This document shows positions 14,069 to 21,942 of a stretch of DNA of 22,154 nt, in pieces. The notes under the pieces were generated by a model, which worked only from the letters and a program-made list of their open reading frames with translations, was not told the DNA's origin and searched no databases. Source of the DNA: CADDYX01 sp045809945 (lineage in GTDB: Bacteria; Verrucomicrobiota; Verrucomicrobiia; Chthoniobacterales; UBA10450); assembly GCA_045809945.1 (NCBI GenBank), contig JBJMWW010000068.1, positions 1 to 22,154 on the forward strand. The letters run 5' to 3'. The translations under genes were made by a program, and so were the position numbers. Numbering within the stretch: the stretch's first letter is position 1; each line of letters starts with the position of its first letter.

Positions 14069-15193
14069 ATGAAACATCAGCCCTTCCGCGGCCTGAGCGC
14101 GATCCTGTTCAAAGAGTTCATCAGCGTTTGGCGCGATCCGATGACGCTCTTCTTCATGTTCTTCCCGCCGCTCATCGAAATGATCGCGTTCGGTTACGCG
14201 CTCGACAACGACGTCAAGCACATGGCCATGGCGGTGTTGAACGAGGACCGGACGGTGGAGAGCCGTGCGTTAGTCGACAAGTTCGTGAACACCGAGACCT
14301 TTCGAGTGGTCGCTCAGGTTGATCGGCCGGAGCAGCTCGCGAGCGAGATCCGCAAGGGTCATGCGTATTGCGGGCTGCAGATACCGCCGCACTTCACGCG
14401 CGATTTCCGCGCCGGCTATCCGGCCCAGGTGCAGTTGTTGATCGATGGTTCGAATTCGACCACGGCATTGCAGGCGTTGAACACCGCGGTGGCGGTCGCG
14501 TTAACCGAATCAATGAAAACGCTCCTGAGTGAAACCGGACGTCGTGCACCGCCCATCGAGGTGCGGCCACAGATGCTTTACAATCCGGCGATGCGCAGCC
14601 CGAACTTCTTCGTGCCGGGCGTTATCGGCGTGGTTCTGCAAATCGGAACGACATTCGCGACGGCGATGGCAGTGGTCCGTGAGCGCGAACGCGGAACGCT
14701 CGAGCAATTGCTCGTTAGTCCGCTCAGCCGCTGGGCGCTCATGCTCGGCAAACTGGTGCCTTATCTGTGTATCGGGCTCGCCATGGCGGTTCTGCTCTAC
14801 GCGATTATGCGCTTCGTCTTCGCGGTGCCGATCGCCGGCAACCTCATTTCCCTCGCCGTCTCAACTTTCGTCTATGTTTTTGCGCTGCTCAGTCTCGGCC
14901 TGCTCGTCGCGACCAAAGCGGAGAACCAGATGCAGGCGCTGCAAATGTCGATGACGTTTATTCTGCCGAGCGTGTTTTTCTCCGGCTTCATCTTTCCGCG
15001 CGAAACGATGCCCCCGATCTTCTACGCGATCGGCGCAGTCATCCCGACGACTTATTTCATTGCGCTGAGTCGCGCGATTATTCTGCGCGGCGCCTACTTC
15101 TTCGAATACTGGCCGAATCTGGCCATCCTCACAGGCATGGCGATCGCGCTCTTTTGCATTTGCGCGCTAAGATTTCGACAAAAGATCGGCTAG
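14069..15193 (+). CDS. ABC-2 type exporter permease
   Basis: A 374-residue membrane subunit of the YbhS/YbhR-like ABC-2 family. One helix near residues 25-45 (F-F-M-F-F-P-P-L-I-E-M-I-A-F-G-Y) is followed by a large hydrophilic periplasmic domain (about 46-185). Five further hydrophobic segments then run to the C-terminus, with the family block R-E-R-E-R-G-T-L-E-Q-L-L-V-S-P between the second and third. The ATG at 14069 (M-K-H-Q-P-F-R-G-L-S) is chosen. The open frame extends up to 13994, but that part is only nuclease-cassette sequence. The transported substrate is unknown. The final 45 bases including the stop are repeated twice more just downstream. Confidence 0.9.
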   Translation: MKHQPFRGLSAILFKEFISVWRDPMTLFFMFFPPLIEMIAFGYALDNDVKHMAMAVLNEDRTVESRALVDKFVNTETFRVVAQVDRPEQLASEIRKGHAYCGLQIPPHFTRDFRAGYPAQVQLLIDGSNSTTALQALNTAVAVALTESMKTLLSETGRRAPPIEVRPQMLYNPAMRSPNFFVPGVIGVVLQIGTTFATAMAVVRERERGTLEQLLVSPLSRWALMLGKLVPYLCIGLAMAVLLYAIMRFVFAVPIAGNLISLAVSTFVYVFALLSLGLLVATKAENQMQALQMSMTFILPSVFFSGFIFPRETMPPIFYAIGAVIPTTYFIALSRAIILRGAYFFEYWPNLAILTGMAIALFCICALRFRQKIG

Positions 15194-15284
15194 CATGTTT
15201 GCATCTGCGCGCCGCGTTTTCCGCCGAGGATCAGCTAGCGTGTTTGCAATTGCGCCGTGCGTTTCGATCGCGAATCCGCTAGCC
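15151..15284 (+). repeat. Three degenerate ~45 bp tandem copies of the permease 3' end
   Basis: Units at 15151-15195, 15196-15240 and 15241-15284. Each starts T-TTTGCA--TGCGC and ends with a GCTAG motif that in unit 1 is the permease stop. Units 2 and 3 are diverged from unit 1, so the duplication is not recent. The second nuclease cassette follows immediately. Confidence 0.75.
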
Positions 15285-15285
15285 T

Positions 15286-15644
15286 GTCATCCCGAGCGCA
15301 GCGAGGGACCTCGCAGTCGGAGTGAAAGCCTTCTTCGTCTACATGATGACCAATCGCAGTAAGGTCGTTCTCTACACCGGCATTACGAATAGCCTGGAGC
15401 GTCGGGTGTCAGAACACCAACGCGGCGAGATCAAAGGATTCACCGAAAAGTACCAGCTCGATCGTCTGGTCTACTACGAGAGCTATGATGAGCCGCGCGA
15501 TGCAATCGCGCGGGAGAAGGAAATCAAAGGCTGGCGGCGCGCAAAGAAGAATGCACTCGTTGCATCCAAGAACCCCCGTTGGATTGATTTGTCGCCGCAA
15601 CTATTCGGACGCTTGTGAGGTCCCTCGCTTTCGCTCGGGATGAC
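15286..15644 (+). mobile_element. GIY-YIG nuclease cassette, copy 2, with ~30 bp inverted arms
   Basis: A 359 bp unit. Left arm 15286-15315 is identical to that of copy 1; right arm 15614-15644 differs by TGTGAGG for TGCGAGG and one extra T. Internal layout is the same as copy 1, with the GTG start seven bases from the arm. It sits just after the tandem repeats downstream of the permease and before a decayed region. No target duplication is visible. Confidence 0.85.
15322..15618 (+). CDS. GIY-YIG nuclease, copy 2
   Basis: A 98-residue GIY-YIG nuclease matching copy 1 from the GTG start to residue 98. Amino-acid differences are seen at only six positions (21, 45, 57, 81, 82, 97), while about 23 other codons differ silently. 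The motif residues Y7, Y18, R27, H32, the R-E-K-E helix and N84-P85 are kept. Here the variant right arm supplies TGA at its first bases, so the protein stops cleanly at the element edge. Standalone proteins of this size belong to the small GIY-YIG (UPF0213/YhbQ-like) group. Their cellular role is poorly understood; mobility of this cassette is inferred from the flanking arms and copy number. Confidence 0.9.
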   Translation: MKAFFVYMMTNRSKVVLYTGITNSLERRVSEHQRGEIKGFTEKYQLDRLVYYESYDEPRDAIAREKEIKGWRRAKKNALVASKNPRWIDLSPQLFGRL

Positions 15645-15650
15645 CCGCGA

Positions 15651-15843
15651 GAGCGGTTACTTGGATATTCGATGATGGGCGGTCTTTCTCATTATCGTCA
15701 CGCGGGCGGCGCGCCGTTTGTCTGGTCGAAGGTGGCCATCGCCCGCGAGAAGCAGATCAAAGGCTGGCGGCGCGCAAAGAAGAAGAGCGGTTATTTGGAT
15801 ATTCAATGACGCGCGCGAGTGGTTATTTGGGTATTCAATGATG
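15651..15843 (+). repeat. Three copies of a 26-27 bp motif covering the M28 gene start
   Basis: GAGYGGTTAYTTGGRTATTC followed by RATGAYG occurs at 15651-15677, 15785-15810 and 15817-15843. The last copy ends in the start codons of the peptidase gene. After the first copy, about 60 bases still resemble the 5' end of that gene (compare 15671-15730 with 15838-15900), so the stretch looks like a partial, degraded duplication of the gene start. Confidence 0.7.
15735..15785 (+). pseudogene. Fragment of a third GIY-YIG nuclease gene
   Basis: These 51 bases encode A-I-A-R-E-K-Q-I-K-G-W-R-R-A-K-K-K. This matches residues 61-76 of the two intact nucleases (A-I-A-R-E-K-E-I-K-G-W-R-R-A-K-K), with nearly the same DNA. 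Nothing of the N-terminal GIY-YIG part or of the flanking arms remains. It is wedged between two copies of the motif described at 15651-15843. Confidence 0.8.
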
Positions 15844-16821
15844 CGCCTCCTTCTCGTTATCCTCATCATCGTCGCGGCCGGTGCGGCGTTCGCCTGGTGG
15901 ACGATGGTGCGAATGCCCGGCCGCACTTATTCGGGTGCTGCGCCGCCGTTCACCGGCGAAGAAACAAAGCTGCGCGACGAGCTTGTCCGCGACGTACAGG
16001 CGCTGGCCGGCGAGATCGGTGAACGCAACATGTCGCATTATCCGCAGCTGCTCGCGGCGGCTGATTACATCGACCGCGCGTTTGTCACCGCAGGTTTTCA
16101 GCCGCGCCGCGACAGCTACGAAATTAACGGTAAATCCTGCGACAACATCGAAGTCGAGATTCGCGGCTCGTCCGAAATTGTGGTGATCGGTGCGCATTAC
16201 GATTCAGTCCTGGGCTGCCCGGCGGCGAATGATAACGGGAGCGGCGTTGCCGCGTTGCTCGCGGTCGCCCGTAGATTCAACGGTCAAGCCACAACGCGCA
16301 CGCTACGCTTCGTAGCATTTCCGAACGAAGAGCAGCCGCATTTTCTGCGACGCGAGATGGGCAGTCTGGTTTACGCGAATCGCTGCAAACAAAAGGCCGA
16401 GAATGTCGTCGCGATGATCAGTCTCGAGACGATCGGTTATTTTTCCGATGCACCTGGCTCACAGCATTATCCGCTTCCCGGACTAAACCTGTTCTATCCC
16501 GACCGCGGTAACTTCATTGGCTTTGTCGGCAACGTCGCGTCGCGCGCTCTTGTGCGCGAGACGCTCGGCGCGTTTCGGCAGCACGCCACCATTCCGAGCG
16601 AAGGCGCCGCCTTGCCGGGCGCGGTTCCCGGCGTCGGCTGGTCGGATCACTGGTCATTTTGGCAGAATGGTTATCCGGCCGTCATGGTGACCGACACGGC
16701 ACCATTTCGTTATCCGCATTACCACGAGCCGACCGACACACCCGAAAAACTGGATTACGACTCAATGGCCCGTGTCGTTTCCGGATTGGAGCACGTGGTT
16801 CGCGCTCTCGTCATGCGGTGA
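15838..16821 (+). CDS. M28-family zinc peptidase, membrane-anchored
   Basis: 327 residues. An N-terminal hydrophobic segment (3-22) is likely a signal anchor, placing the enzyme in the periplasm. The M28 aminopeptidase-type zinc site is readable: H120 and D122 in G-A-H-Y-D-S-V, bridging D132 in A-N-D-N-G-S-G, catalytic E164-E165 in F-P-N-E-E, E197 in S-L-E-T-I-G-Y, and H296 in P-H-Y-H-E-P-T-D. It probably removes amino-terminal residues from peptides. Two ATGs (15838, 15841) are adjacent; the open frame further upstream crosses the nuclease fragment and is rejected. The stop overlaps the DUF488 GTG start by two bases, so the pair is likely co-transcribed. Confidence 0.9.
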   Translation: MMRLLLVILIIVAAGAAFAWWTMVRMPGRTYSGAAPPFTGEETKLRDELVRDVQALAGEIGERNMSHYPQLLAAADYIDRAFVTAGFQPRRDSYEINGKSCDNIEVEIRGSSEIVVIGAHYDSVLGCPAANDNGSGVAALLAVARRFNGQATTRTLRFVAFPNEEQPHFLRREMGSLVYANRCKQKAENVVAMISLETIGYFSDAPGSQHYPLPGLNLFYPDRGNFIGFVGNVASRALVRETLGAFRQHATIPSEGAALPGAVPGVGWSDHWSFWQNGYPAVMVTDTAPFRYPHYHEPTDTPEKLDYDSMARVVSGLEHVVRALVMR

Positions 16822-17330
16822 TCTGGACGATCGGACATTCGACCCGCGCGATCGACGAGTTCATCGCGCTGCTCAAGTCGCAAGAGATTCGCGCGATTGC
16901 AGATGTACGGCTGCTGCCGGGGTCGAAGCGTTATCCGCAATTCAATGCCGACGCGCTCGCCGATTCGTTAGGCCAGGTCGGAATCCGCTACGAACATTTT
17001 CGAGAACTTGGCGGGAGACGAAAGCCTCGTCCCGATTCGCACAACACGGCGTGGCGAAACGACGCGTTTCGCGGTTATGCCGACTACATGGAGACGGAGG
17101 AATTTCAGCGCGGCATCGAGCGACTCCGCCGTCTCGCGTTAGAAACTCGCACCGCGATCATGTGCGCTGAAGCGGTCTGGTGGCGCTGCCATCGCGCATT
17201 GGTTTCCGATTACCTGAAGGTGCGCGACACCGAGGTGCTTCACATCGTCAGCGCGACCAAAACCGAGCCGCATCCGTTCACCTCAGCAGCGCGTGTCGTC
17301 GATGGCGAGCTGAGTTACGGCAAGTCGTAA
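16818..17330 (+). CDS. DUF488 family protein
   Basis: 170 residues opening with V-I-W-T-I-G-H-S-T-R, the family hallmark, then A-D-V-R-L-L-P-G-S-K-R-Y-P-Q-F-N (about 29-44) and the cysteine pair in C-A-E-A-V-W-W-R-C-H-R-A-L. The fold and cysteines suggest a small cytoplasmic enzyme or nucleic-acid-associated protein, but the activity is unknown. The start is GTG at 16818, overlapping the M28 stop as GTGA; no ATG lies in frame close by. Its end overlaps the convergent secreted-protein gene by 16 bases. Confidence 0.88.
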   Translation: MIWTIGHSTRAIDEFIALLKSQEIRAIADVRLLPGSKRYPQFNADALADSLGQVGIRYEHFRELGGRRKPRPDSHNTAWRNDAFRGYADYMETEEFQRGIERLRRLALETRTAIMCAEAVWWRCHRALVSDYLKVRDTEVLHIVSATKTEPHPFTSAARVVDGELSYGKS

Positions 17331-19846
17331 AGCTCGACCAGCCCAACGCCAGTCGAGCGGTTCTTGCCGCGCAAAATCGCGGTGTATTCGCCAGGTCTGA
17401 CGAGAGGCAGATAAACCGCGGCTTCCGCCGCGTTGGTCGGTGCGAGGCCGGCGTGACTGATGTCAGACGCGCCACCGGAGGTCTGCCAGTTGTCATTCGA
17501 ATCAAGCAGCACGCCGTTCGAATCGCGCACCTCGAGCATTGGGTCGGCGAGCGCTGATGGCACCTGGCTCTTCAACGAGGGTCCGAGGCCGCGCACCACA
17601 ACGGTAGTCGGCGCCAGATTCGCCGGACCGGCAATAAATCCGCCGATCATGACGTTGTCGTCTGTCTCGACAAAGCCGCGCGTGCTCAGGTTCGCGACGA
17701 CGGAGCTGGCATCGCCGCTCACGTCGAACGCTTCCGCTAGCGCAATGCCGGTAGTATTGTTCTTACCGCGCACTACCGCCGTGTACGCACCCGGCGCGAG
17801 CGTCATAACGATGGCCGACTCGCGATCGTTGGTTGGCGGAATACCTGTCGCGGCGATATCGCTTTGCTGATCGGTTTTCCAATCGTCGTTCCGTGCGATG
17901 GGTGACGGATTGCCCTTTTGGTAAAGCTCGAGCGTCGGGTTATCGAGTCGGCCGGCGACCGGCTTGCCGTTCACCTGCAACGACGGCCCGATCGCGCGCA
18001 CGAGCACTTTCTTCGGCGCGGTGCCGGTAACGATGAACCCCGCGATCGGGATGTCGTCGCCAGTCTTTACGTCAGCACGCGTCGAAATATTGAGCAGGCG
18101 CGCGCGCGGCGCATTGAGCGGCAGCGGTGTTTTACGGCTGGCGGTGGTCACCTGCCGCGGCGGTGGTGAAGCCGGCGCCGGTGAAACATCGGGCGTCGTG
18201 TAACTGATCGTCGGAATGCCGTTTCCGTTCAGCACGATCTGCATGAAGTCGAGCCGCACGTTGCCAACTGTGTCTACGAGTTCCTCGTCCCAATGCGGCG
18301 TGGCCGTGTCGACGTGGCTGCCGCGAAGGTAGAAGACGCGCGCGTTGCCCTGGCCTGCGTCCTCCAGCAAGCCGACATGGATTGTCCCGTTATCGACGAC
18401 AAAGAACTGATCCGCGCCGGTGTCGGAGCGGAGCGCGTTGCCGTAGCGTGGCAGCGTGTGCACGAATGCGATGCTCTCGCCCTGGTTGAAGCTGACGTAG
18501 AGCTTGTTGCCATGCAGCACATAGAGTGTGCCCTTTTGGTCGAAGGCCGAATGGGTAACGACAAACGTCGAGCCCGGGCCTGACGCGACCGGATGCTTGA
18601 TCCCGTCCCAGGTCACTCCGAAGTCGTCGGTCTTGCAGATGTAGAGATCGCGCGCTCCTGGCGTCGTGTCGCTATCGGCGGTGTCGGTCCAATAGAATTT
18701 CCGATCGGTGCCCCACGTCCCGTGGTGCCCGGCTTTGTGCAGGGCGAACTTCGAATTTGGTACGCGCGTATCGCCGGCGGATTTGTTCGGCGCGTGTGCG
18801 TTGTTATGACAGACGATGTGATCCGAACCGCTGCCGTCATCGCCGACGAGCGGTGTTTGAATGGGAAACGTAAGTCCGCCATCGAAACTGAAAATCACTG
18901 ATGTGCCGATGCGGAACCAGCCGGCGAGGACGTACGGTTTATCGGTTGGCAGCGCACCACCGGGTCGCATATCAGCGAGCGGCCCGAGATAAGCCCACGC
19001 CTGATCGTTACCCGCCGAGGCGGTCGGGCTGTGATTGATGCTCCAGGTCTCGCCCTTGTCTTCGCTGCGCGCGATGACCGCGTCGCCAAGTTCGGTCCCG
19101 AAGAAGATCGCATCGTTGCCAAATGCGTTCATGTCACCCTCGATCCCAAATGGCACCGACGCGCCGACGGGCGGATAGGTTTCCTTCCAGGTTTTGCCGC
19201 CGTCGCTGCTCTTCTCGATGATGTTACCGGTTACGAGCACCGGCAGGAGCACGTAGTCCGTATCGCCTGACGCGGCGAGGTTCCCTTCACAACAGGTGCC
19301 GTGATACACGATGTTCCATTGCGTCGATTTCGGTGGCGGTGGGAGTGACGGTGGTTCCGTCGGCGCGAACACCTCGGCAACGCCGTTCGGTTCGTCCGCG
19401 GCCGAGCCGGTGAAATAGCCGATGTGGACGGTGAACACACCGGTGCCATTCGTTGCGGGATCGATCACCACCTGCTCGGTTGTGCCAGGCGCGCCATGCG
19501 TGGAGGAGCCGATCACCGGACCGCTCAAGTTACCTTTGTGAACGAAGAGATCGTAGTCGTTCGCGAGCACTACCCATGAAATCGAGACGTTGATTTTCTT
19601 GCCTGCCCAATCAGCCGGCGTGCCGGACACCGTCAGGGTAAAGACATCGCAATTCACACCATCGACGCAGGTGCTTTCGCCGTTGTATGCGCCGCCCGCG
19701 GCGGTTCCTTTCCACGTTACCGGTTTTGAGTTCGGACTGATTGTGCCAGCCGCGGGATTAGCGGCACCGAGCCGCACCACGCCGACGAAGCAGAGCAAGC
19801 CTGCAATGACCAAGAGACCGGCGAGCGCCAAACGAGCTGTTTTCAT
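17315..19846 (-). CDS. Large secreted Asp-box (sialidase-like) protein with two C-terminal modules
   Basis: 843 residues. A signal peptide covers about 1-28, and GGAGGA stands 8 bases before the ATG, so the start is firm. Residues about 45-165 form a beta-sandwich resembling a bacterial pre-peptidase C-terminal domain (N-D-Y-D-L-F-V). A region to about 560 contains several Asp-box motifs (S-S-D-G-G-K-T-W, S-E-D-K-G-E-T-W, S-F-D-G-G-L-T-F, D-D-F-G-V-T-W), suggesting a sialidase-type beta-propeller. A proline-rich linker leads to two similar modules (581-713 and 714-843). Each has a L-S-T-R or I-S-T-R start, G-G-F-I/A-G-F-I, V-R-x-x-G-P-S-L, N-D-x-W and Y-T-A-x-x-R-G-K-N. Such modules recur at the ends of secreted verrucomicrobial proteins. 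Catalytic sialidase residues were not confirmed, so carbohydrate binding or another role is possible. It is transcribed alone. Confidence 0.85.
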   Translation of the reverse strand: MKTARLALAGLLVIAGLLCFVGVVRLGAANPAAGTISPNSKPVTWKGTAAGGAYNGESTCVDGVNCDVFTLTVSGTPADWAGKKINVSISWVVLANDYDLFVHKGNLSGPVIGSSTHGAPGTTEQVVIDPATNGTGVFTVHIGYFTGSAADEPNGVAEVFAPTEPPSLPPPPKSTQWNIVYHGTCCEGNLAASGDTDYVLLPVLVTGNIIEKSSDGGKTWKETYPPVGASVPFGIEGDMNAFGNDAIFFGTELGDAVIARSEDKGETWSINHSPTASAGNDQAWAYLGPLADMRPGGALPTDKPYVLAGWFRIGTSVIFSFDGGLTFPIQTPLVGDDGSGSDHIVCHNNAHAPNKSAGDTRVPNSKFALHKAGHHGTWGTDRKFYWTDTADSDTTPGARDLYICKTDDFGVTWDGIKHPVASGPGSTFVVTHSAFDQKGTLYVLHGNKLYVSFNQGESIAFVHTLPRYGNALRSDTGADQFFVVDNGTIHVGLLEDAGQGNARVFYLRGSHVDTATPHWDEELVDTVGNVRLDFMQIVLNGNGIPTISYTTPDVSPAPASPPPRQVTTASRKTPLPLNAPRARLLNISTRADVKTGDDIPIAGFIVTGTAPKKVLVRAIGPSLQVNGKPVAGRLDNPTLELYQKGNPSPIARNDDWKTDQQSDIAATGIPPTNDRESAIVMTLAPGAYTAVVRGKNNTTGIALAEAFDVSGDASSVVANLSTRGFVETDDNVMIGGFIAGPANLAPTTVVVRGLGPSLKSQVPSALADPMLEVRDSNGVLLDSNDNWQTSGGASDISHAGLAPTNAAEAAVYLPLVRPGEYTAILRGKNRSTGVGLVELYDLP

Positions 19847-20003
19847 GCGAGTTCCTCCGAAGAGAATTCGCTCGCGCTAATGACAATGCGCGTGCTGCGT
19901 TGGCTTACGCAGTTGGATAATGAACAAGCCGAGCATGACGAGCGCGTGCTGCAGCGTCCTGACAAACCAGTTCACAATACTGAATCTACGGCGAGATTAG
20001 GTT

Positions 20004-21242
20004 GTGCACGATGTCGCCTCGAAGCAGCTGAATTGGGCCGCGATCCGCGAGGATTTTCCGATCCTCGAGCAGCAGGTGCACGGCTATCCGTTGATCTATT
20101 TTGACAGTGCCGCCAGCTCGCAGAAACCGCGCGCAGTGGTAGACGCGCTCCGGCATTATTACGAACACGATCACGCTAATGTGCATCGCGGCCTCCACGA
20201 ACTGAGCGCGCGCGCGACCGCGCTTTACGAAGGGGCGCGACAACGGACCGCCGATTACCTCGGCGCTGCCAGCGCGGATGAGATCGTCTTCACGCGCGGC
20301 ACGACTGAAAGCATCAACCTTGTGGCGCAGGCCTGGGGCGGAAAGCATCTGCGCGAAGGTGACGTCATTTTGCTCACCGAGATGGAACACCATAGCAACC
20401 TCGTGCCATGGCAACTCGTCGCCCAGCGGACCGGCGCGCGCCTGCGCTTCGTGCCGGTAAACGAAGACGGCACGCTTGCACTCGATCAGCTCGATTCACT
20501 GCTCACCACTGAGGTAAAGCTGTTCGCCTTCACGCATGTTTCGAACTCGTTAGGCACGATCAATCCCGTCGCTGAACTGTGCGCGAGGGCGCGCGCGATC
20601 GGCGCACTCACACTGGTCGATGCGGCGCAGAGCGCAGGCCACATGCCGCTCGATGTGCAGGAGCTCGGTTGTGATCTGATGGCGTTTTCCTCTCACAAAA
20701 TGTGCGGCCCGACCGGCGTTGGAGTGCTCTACGGACGCGCGGATGTGCTCGAGTCAATTCCGCCGTGGCAGGGCGGTGGTGAAATGATTGTCAGCGTTTC
20801 GCTCGAGAAGAGCACCTACAAACGCCCGCCGCATCGATTCGAAGCAGGCACACCGATAATCGCGGGCGCGATCGGGCTGGCCGCGGCAATGGATTACATC
20901 GACTCGATCGGTCGCGCCGAGATCGCGACTCACGACGCTGGCCTAACGAGCTACGCGATCGAACAACTCGCCGGCATTCCCGGAGTGCGGGTCCTTGGGC
21001 CGAAGGGCAAGCGCGGAGCGATCGCGGGATTTGTGATGAACAACGTGCATCCACACGATCTGACTACGTTTGCCGATCAGCGCGGGCTCGCCTTGCGCGG
21101 CGGTCATCATTGCAATCAGCCGTTGATGAAAAAGTTCGGCCTGCCCGGTACAACGCGCGCCAGTTTCTATTTCTACAACACGAACGCGGAGATCGATCGG
21201 ATGGCGGAGATCCTGCGCGAAGCGGCGAAGTTTTTCGGATGA
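20004..21242 (+). CDS. sufS: Cysteine desulfurase SufS (group II)
   Basis: A PLP enzyme of 412 residues that takes sulfur from cysteine for Fe-S cluster assembly. The PLP lysine is K232 in S-S-H-K-M-C-G-P-T-G, the stacking histidine H130 lies in E-M-E-H-H-S-N, and catalytic C370 is in R-G-G-H-H-C. The R-G-G-H-H-C form and the overall length are typical of SufS rather than IscS. The GTG at 20004 gives a normal N-terminus (L-N-W-A-A-I-R-E-D-F-P-I-L); no closer ATG fits. It overlaps sufU by four bases (ATGA), indicating coupled translation. sufB, sufC and sufD are not in the window. The 157 bases upstream, back to the divergent gene, hold no promoter I can call with confidence. Confidence 0.95.
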   Translation: MHDVASKQLNWAAIREDFPILEQQVHGYPLIYFDSAASSQKPRAVVDALRHYYEHDHANVHRGLHELSARATALYEGARQRTADYLGAASADEIVFTRGTTESINLVAQAWGGKHLREGDVILLTEMEHHSNLVPWQLVAQRTGARLRFVPVNEDGTLALDQLDSLLTTEVKLFAFTHVSNSLGTINPVAELCARARAIGALTLVDAAQSAGHMPLDVQELGCDLMAFSSHKMCGPTGVGVLYGRADVLESIPPWQGGGEMIVSVSLEKSTYKRPPHRFEAGTPIIAGAIGLAAAMDYIDSIGRAEIATHDAGLTSYAIEQLAGIPGVRVLGPKGKRGAIAGFVMNNVHPHDLTTFADQRGLALRGGHHCNQPLMKKFGLPGTTRASFYFYNTNAEIDRMAEILREAAKFFG

Positions 21243-21715
21243 GCGACGATCTTGCCGAACTGTATCAGGACGTAATTCTCGACCACTCGCGCCGTCCGCG
21301 AAATTTCGGCGAGCTACCGAATCCCTCGGTGCTCATCCATGGTGACAATCCATCTTGCGGCGATGAGATCCATCTCGGCGTGCGCTTTGGCGAAGAGGGC
21401 GCGCTGCAGGAAATCAAATTTAGCGGTCACGGCTGCGCGATCAGCCAGGCCTCAGCGTCGATGATGACGTTGAAGTTGAAAGGCAAGACGCGCGACGAAG
21501 CGGAGCAGCTCGTGCGTGGATTCGAGCAGTTGATTATGGCCGGCGCCGCACCGGAGTCAGTCAAGCTCGGCGACGCGCGCTTGCTTGGAGGTGTGCGCAA
21601 ATTTCCGCAGCGTGTGAAATGCGCGATGCTCGCCTGGCGTGCCGCCGAACAGGCGCTGCGGCAAACGCACGGAGACTCTACGATTTCTACTGAGACAGAG
21701 CTAAACGCCTCGTAG
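21239..21715 (+). CDS. sufU: SufU-type Fe-S assembly protein (zinc sulfur transferase)
   Basis: 158 residues, IscU fold of the SufU branch. The three conserved cysteines C40 (N-P-S-C-G-D), C66 (G-H-G-C-A-I-S) and C128 (R-V-K-C-A-M-L-A-W) and D42 are present. The insertion between the second and third cysteine is the length seen in SufU. SufU binds zinc and accepts sulfur from its partner SufS, which fits the overlapping gene order here. The ATG at 21239 begins M-S-D-D-L-A-E-L-Y-Q, the usual family start. The last ~20 residues are a nonconserved hydrophilic tail. Confidence 0.94.
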   Translation: MSDDLAELYQDVILDHSRRPRNFGELPNPSVLIHGDNPSCGDEIHLGVRFGEEGALQEIKFSGHGCAISQASASMMTLKLKGKTRDEAEQLVRGFEQLIMAGAAPESVKLGDARLLGGVRKFPQRVKCAMLAWRAAEQALRQTHGDSTISTETELNAS

Positions 21716-21731
21716 CGCGCGACCGCGCAAC

Positions 21732-21760
21732 TTGCCCACGCGATTCGATTAGCTTAGAAC
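21732..21760 (+). promoter_or_regulatory. Possible sigma-70 promoter of the tRNA-Lys unit
   Basis: TTGCCC (21732-21737) and TAGAAC (21755-21760) are separated by 17 bases, with a predicted start near 21767. It precedes the decayed tRNA and tRNA-Lys. The hexamers are only moderate matches and there is no experimental support. Confidence 0.35.
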
Positions 21761-21772
21761 CACACTCCACGC

Positions 21773-21840
21773 GGGGTTGCTAGCTCAACGGTAGAGCAGC
21801 CCCGAACGCTTTCGGGGTTGGTTGCAAGATTAGTCAGCCG
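21773..21840 (+). pseudogene. Decayed tRNA resembling the neighbouring tRNA-Lys
   Basis: It begins GGGGTTGCTAGCTCAACGGT, which matches the acceptor and D-arm of tRNA-Lys at 21860. The D-stem GCTC/GAGC is intact. The anticodon arm is changed to GCCCC, a ten-base loop GAACGCTTTC, then GGGGT. The variable region TGGTT is shared with tRNA-Lys. No T-arm (TTCGA) follows and no 3' acceptor strand complementary to GGGGTTG is found, so it cannot be a normal tRNA. Confidence 0.7.
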
Positions 21841-21859
21841 CCGCTAAAACCATCGACGC

Positions 21860-21931
21860 GGGTTGGTAGCTCAATGGTAGAGCAGCGCCCTTTTAAGGCG
21901 TTGGTTGTGGGTTCGAGTCCCACCCAACCCA
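21860..21931 (+). tRNA. tRNA-Lys(TTT)
   Basis: The acceptor GGGTTGG pairs with CCAACCC and the discriminator is A. The D-arm is GCTC-AATGGTA-GAGC, the anticodon stem GCGCC/GGCGT has loop CTTTTAA (anticodon TTT), and the T-arm GTGGG-TTCGAGT-CCCAC is perfect. Length is 72 bases; CCA is not encoded. Confidence 0.96.
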
Positions 21932-21942
21932 GCGAATGAAAT

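Noticed and set aside
13696..15644. The two cassettes as ends of one composite transposon carrying the permease
   Set aside because: The permease belongs to the exporter operon by family and order, the cassettes are in the same orientation, and no target duplication is seen at the outer ends.
15651..15843. CRISPR-like array
   Set aside because: Only three copies with unequal spacing, overlapping a gene start; no cas genes nearby.
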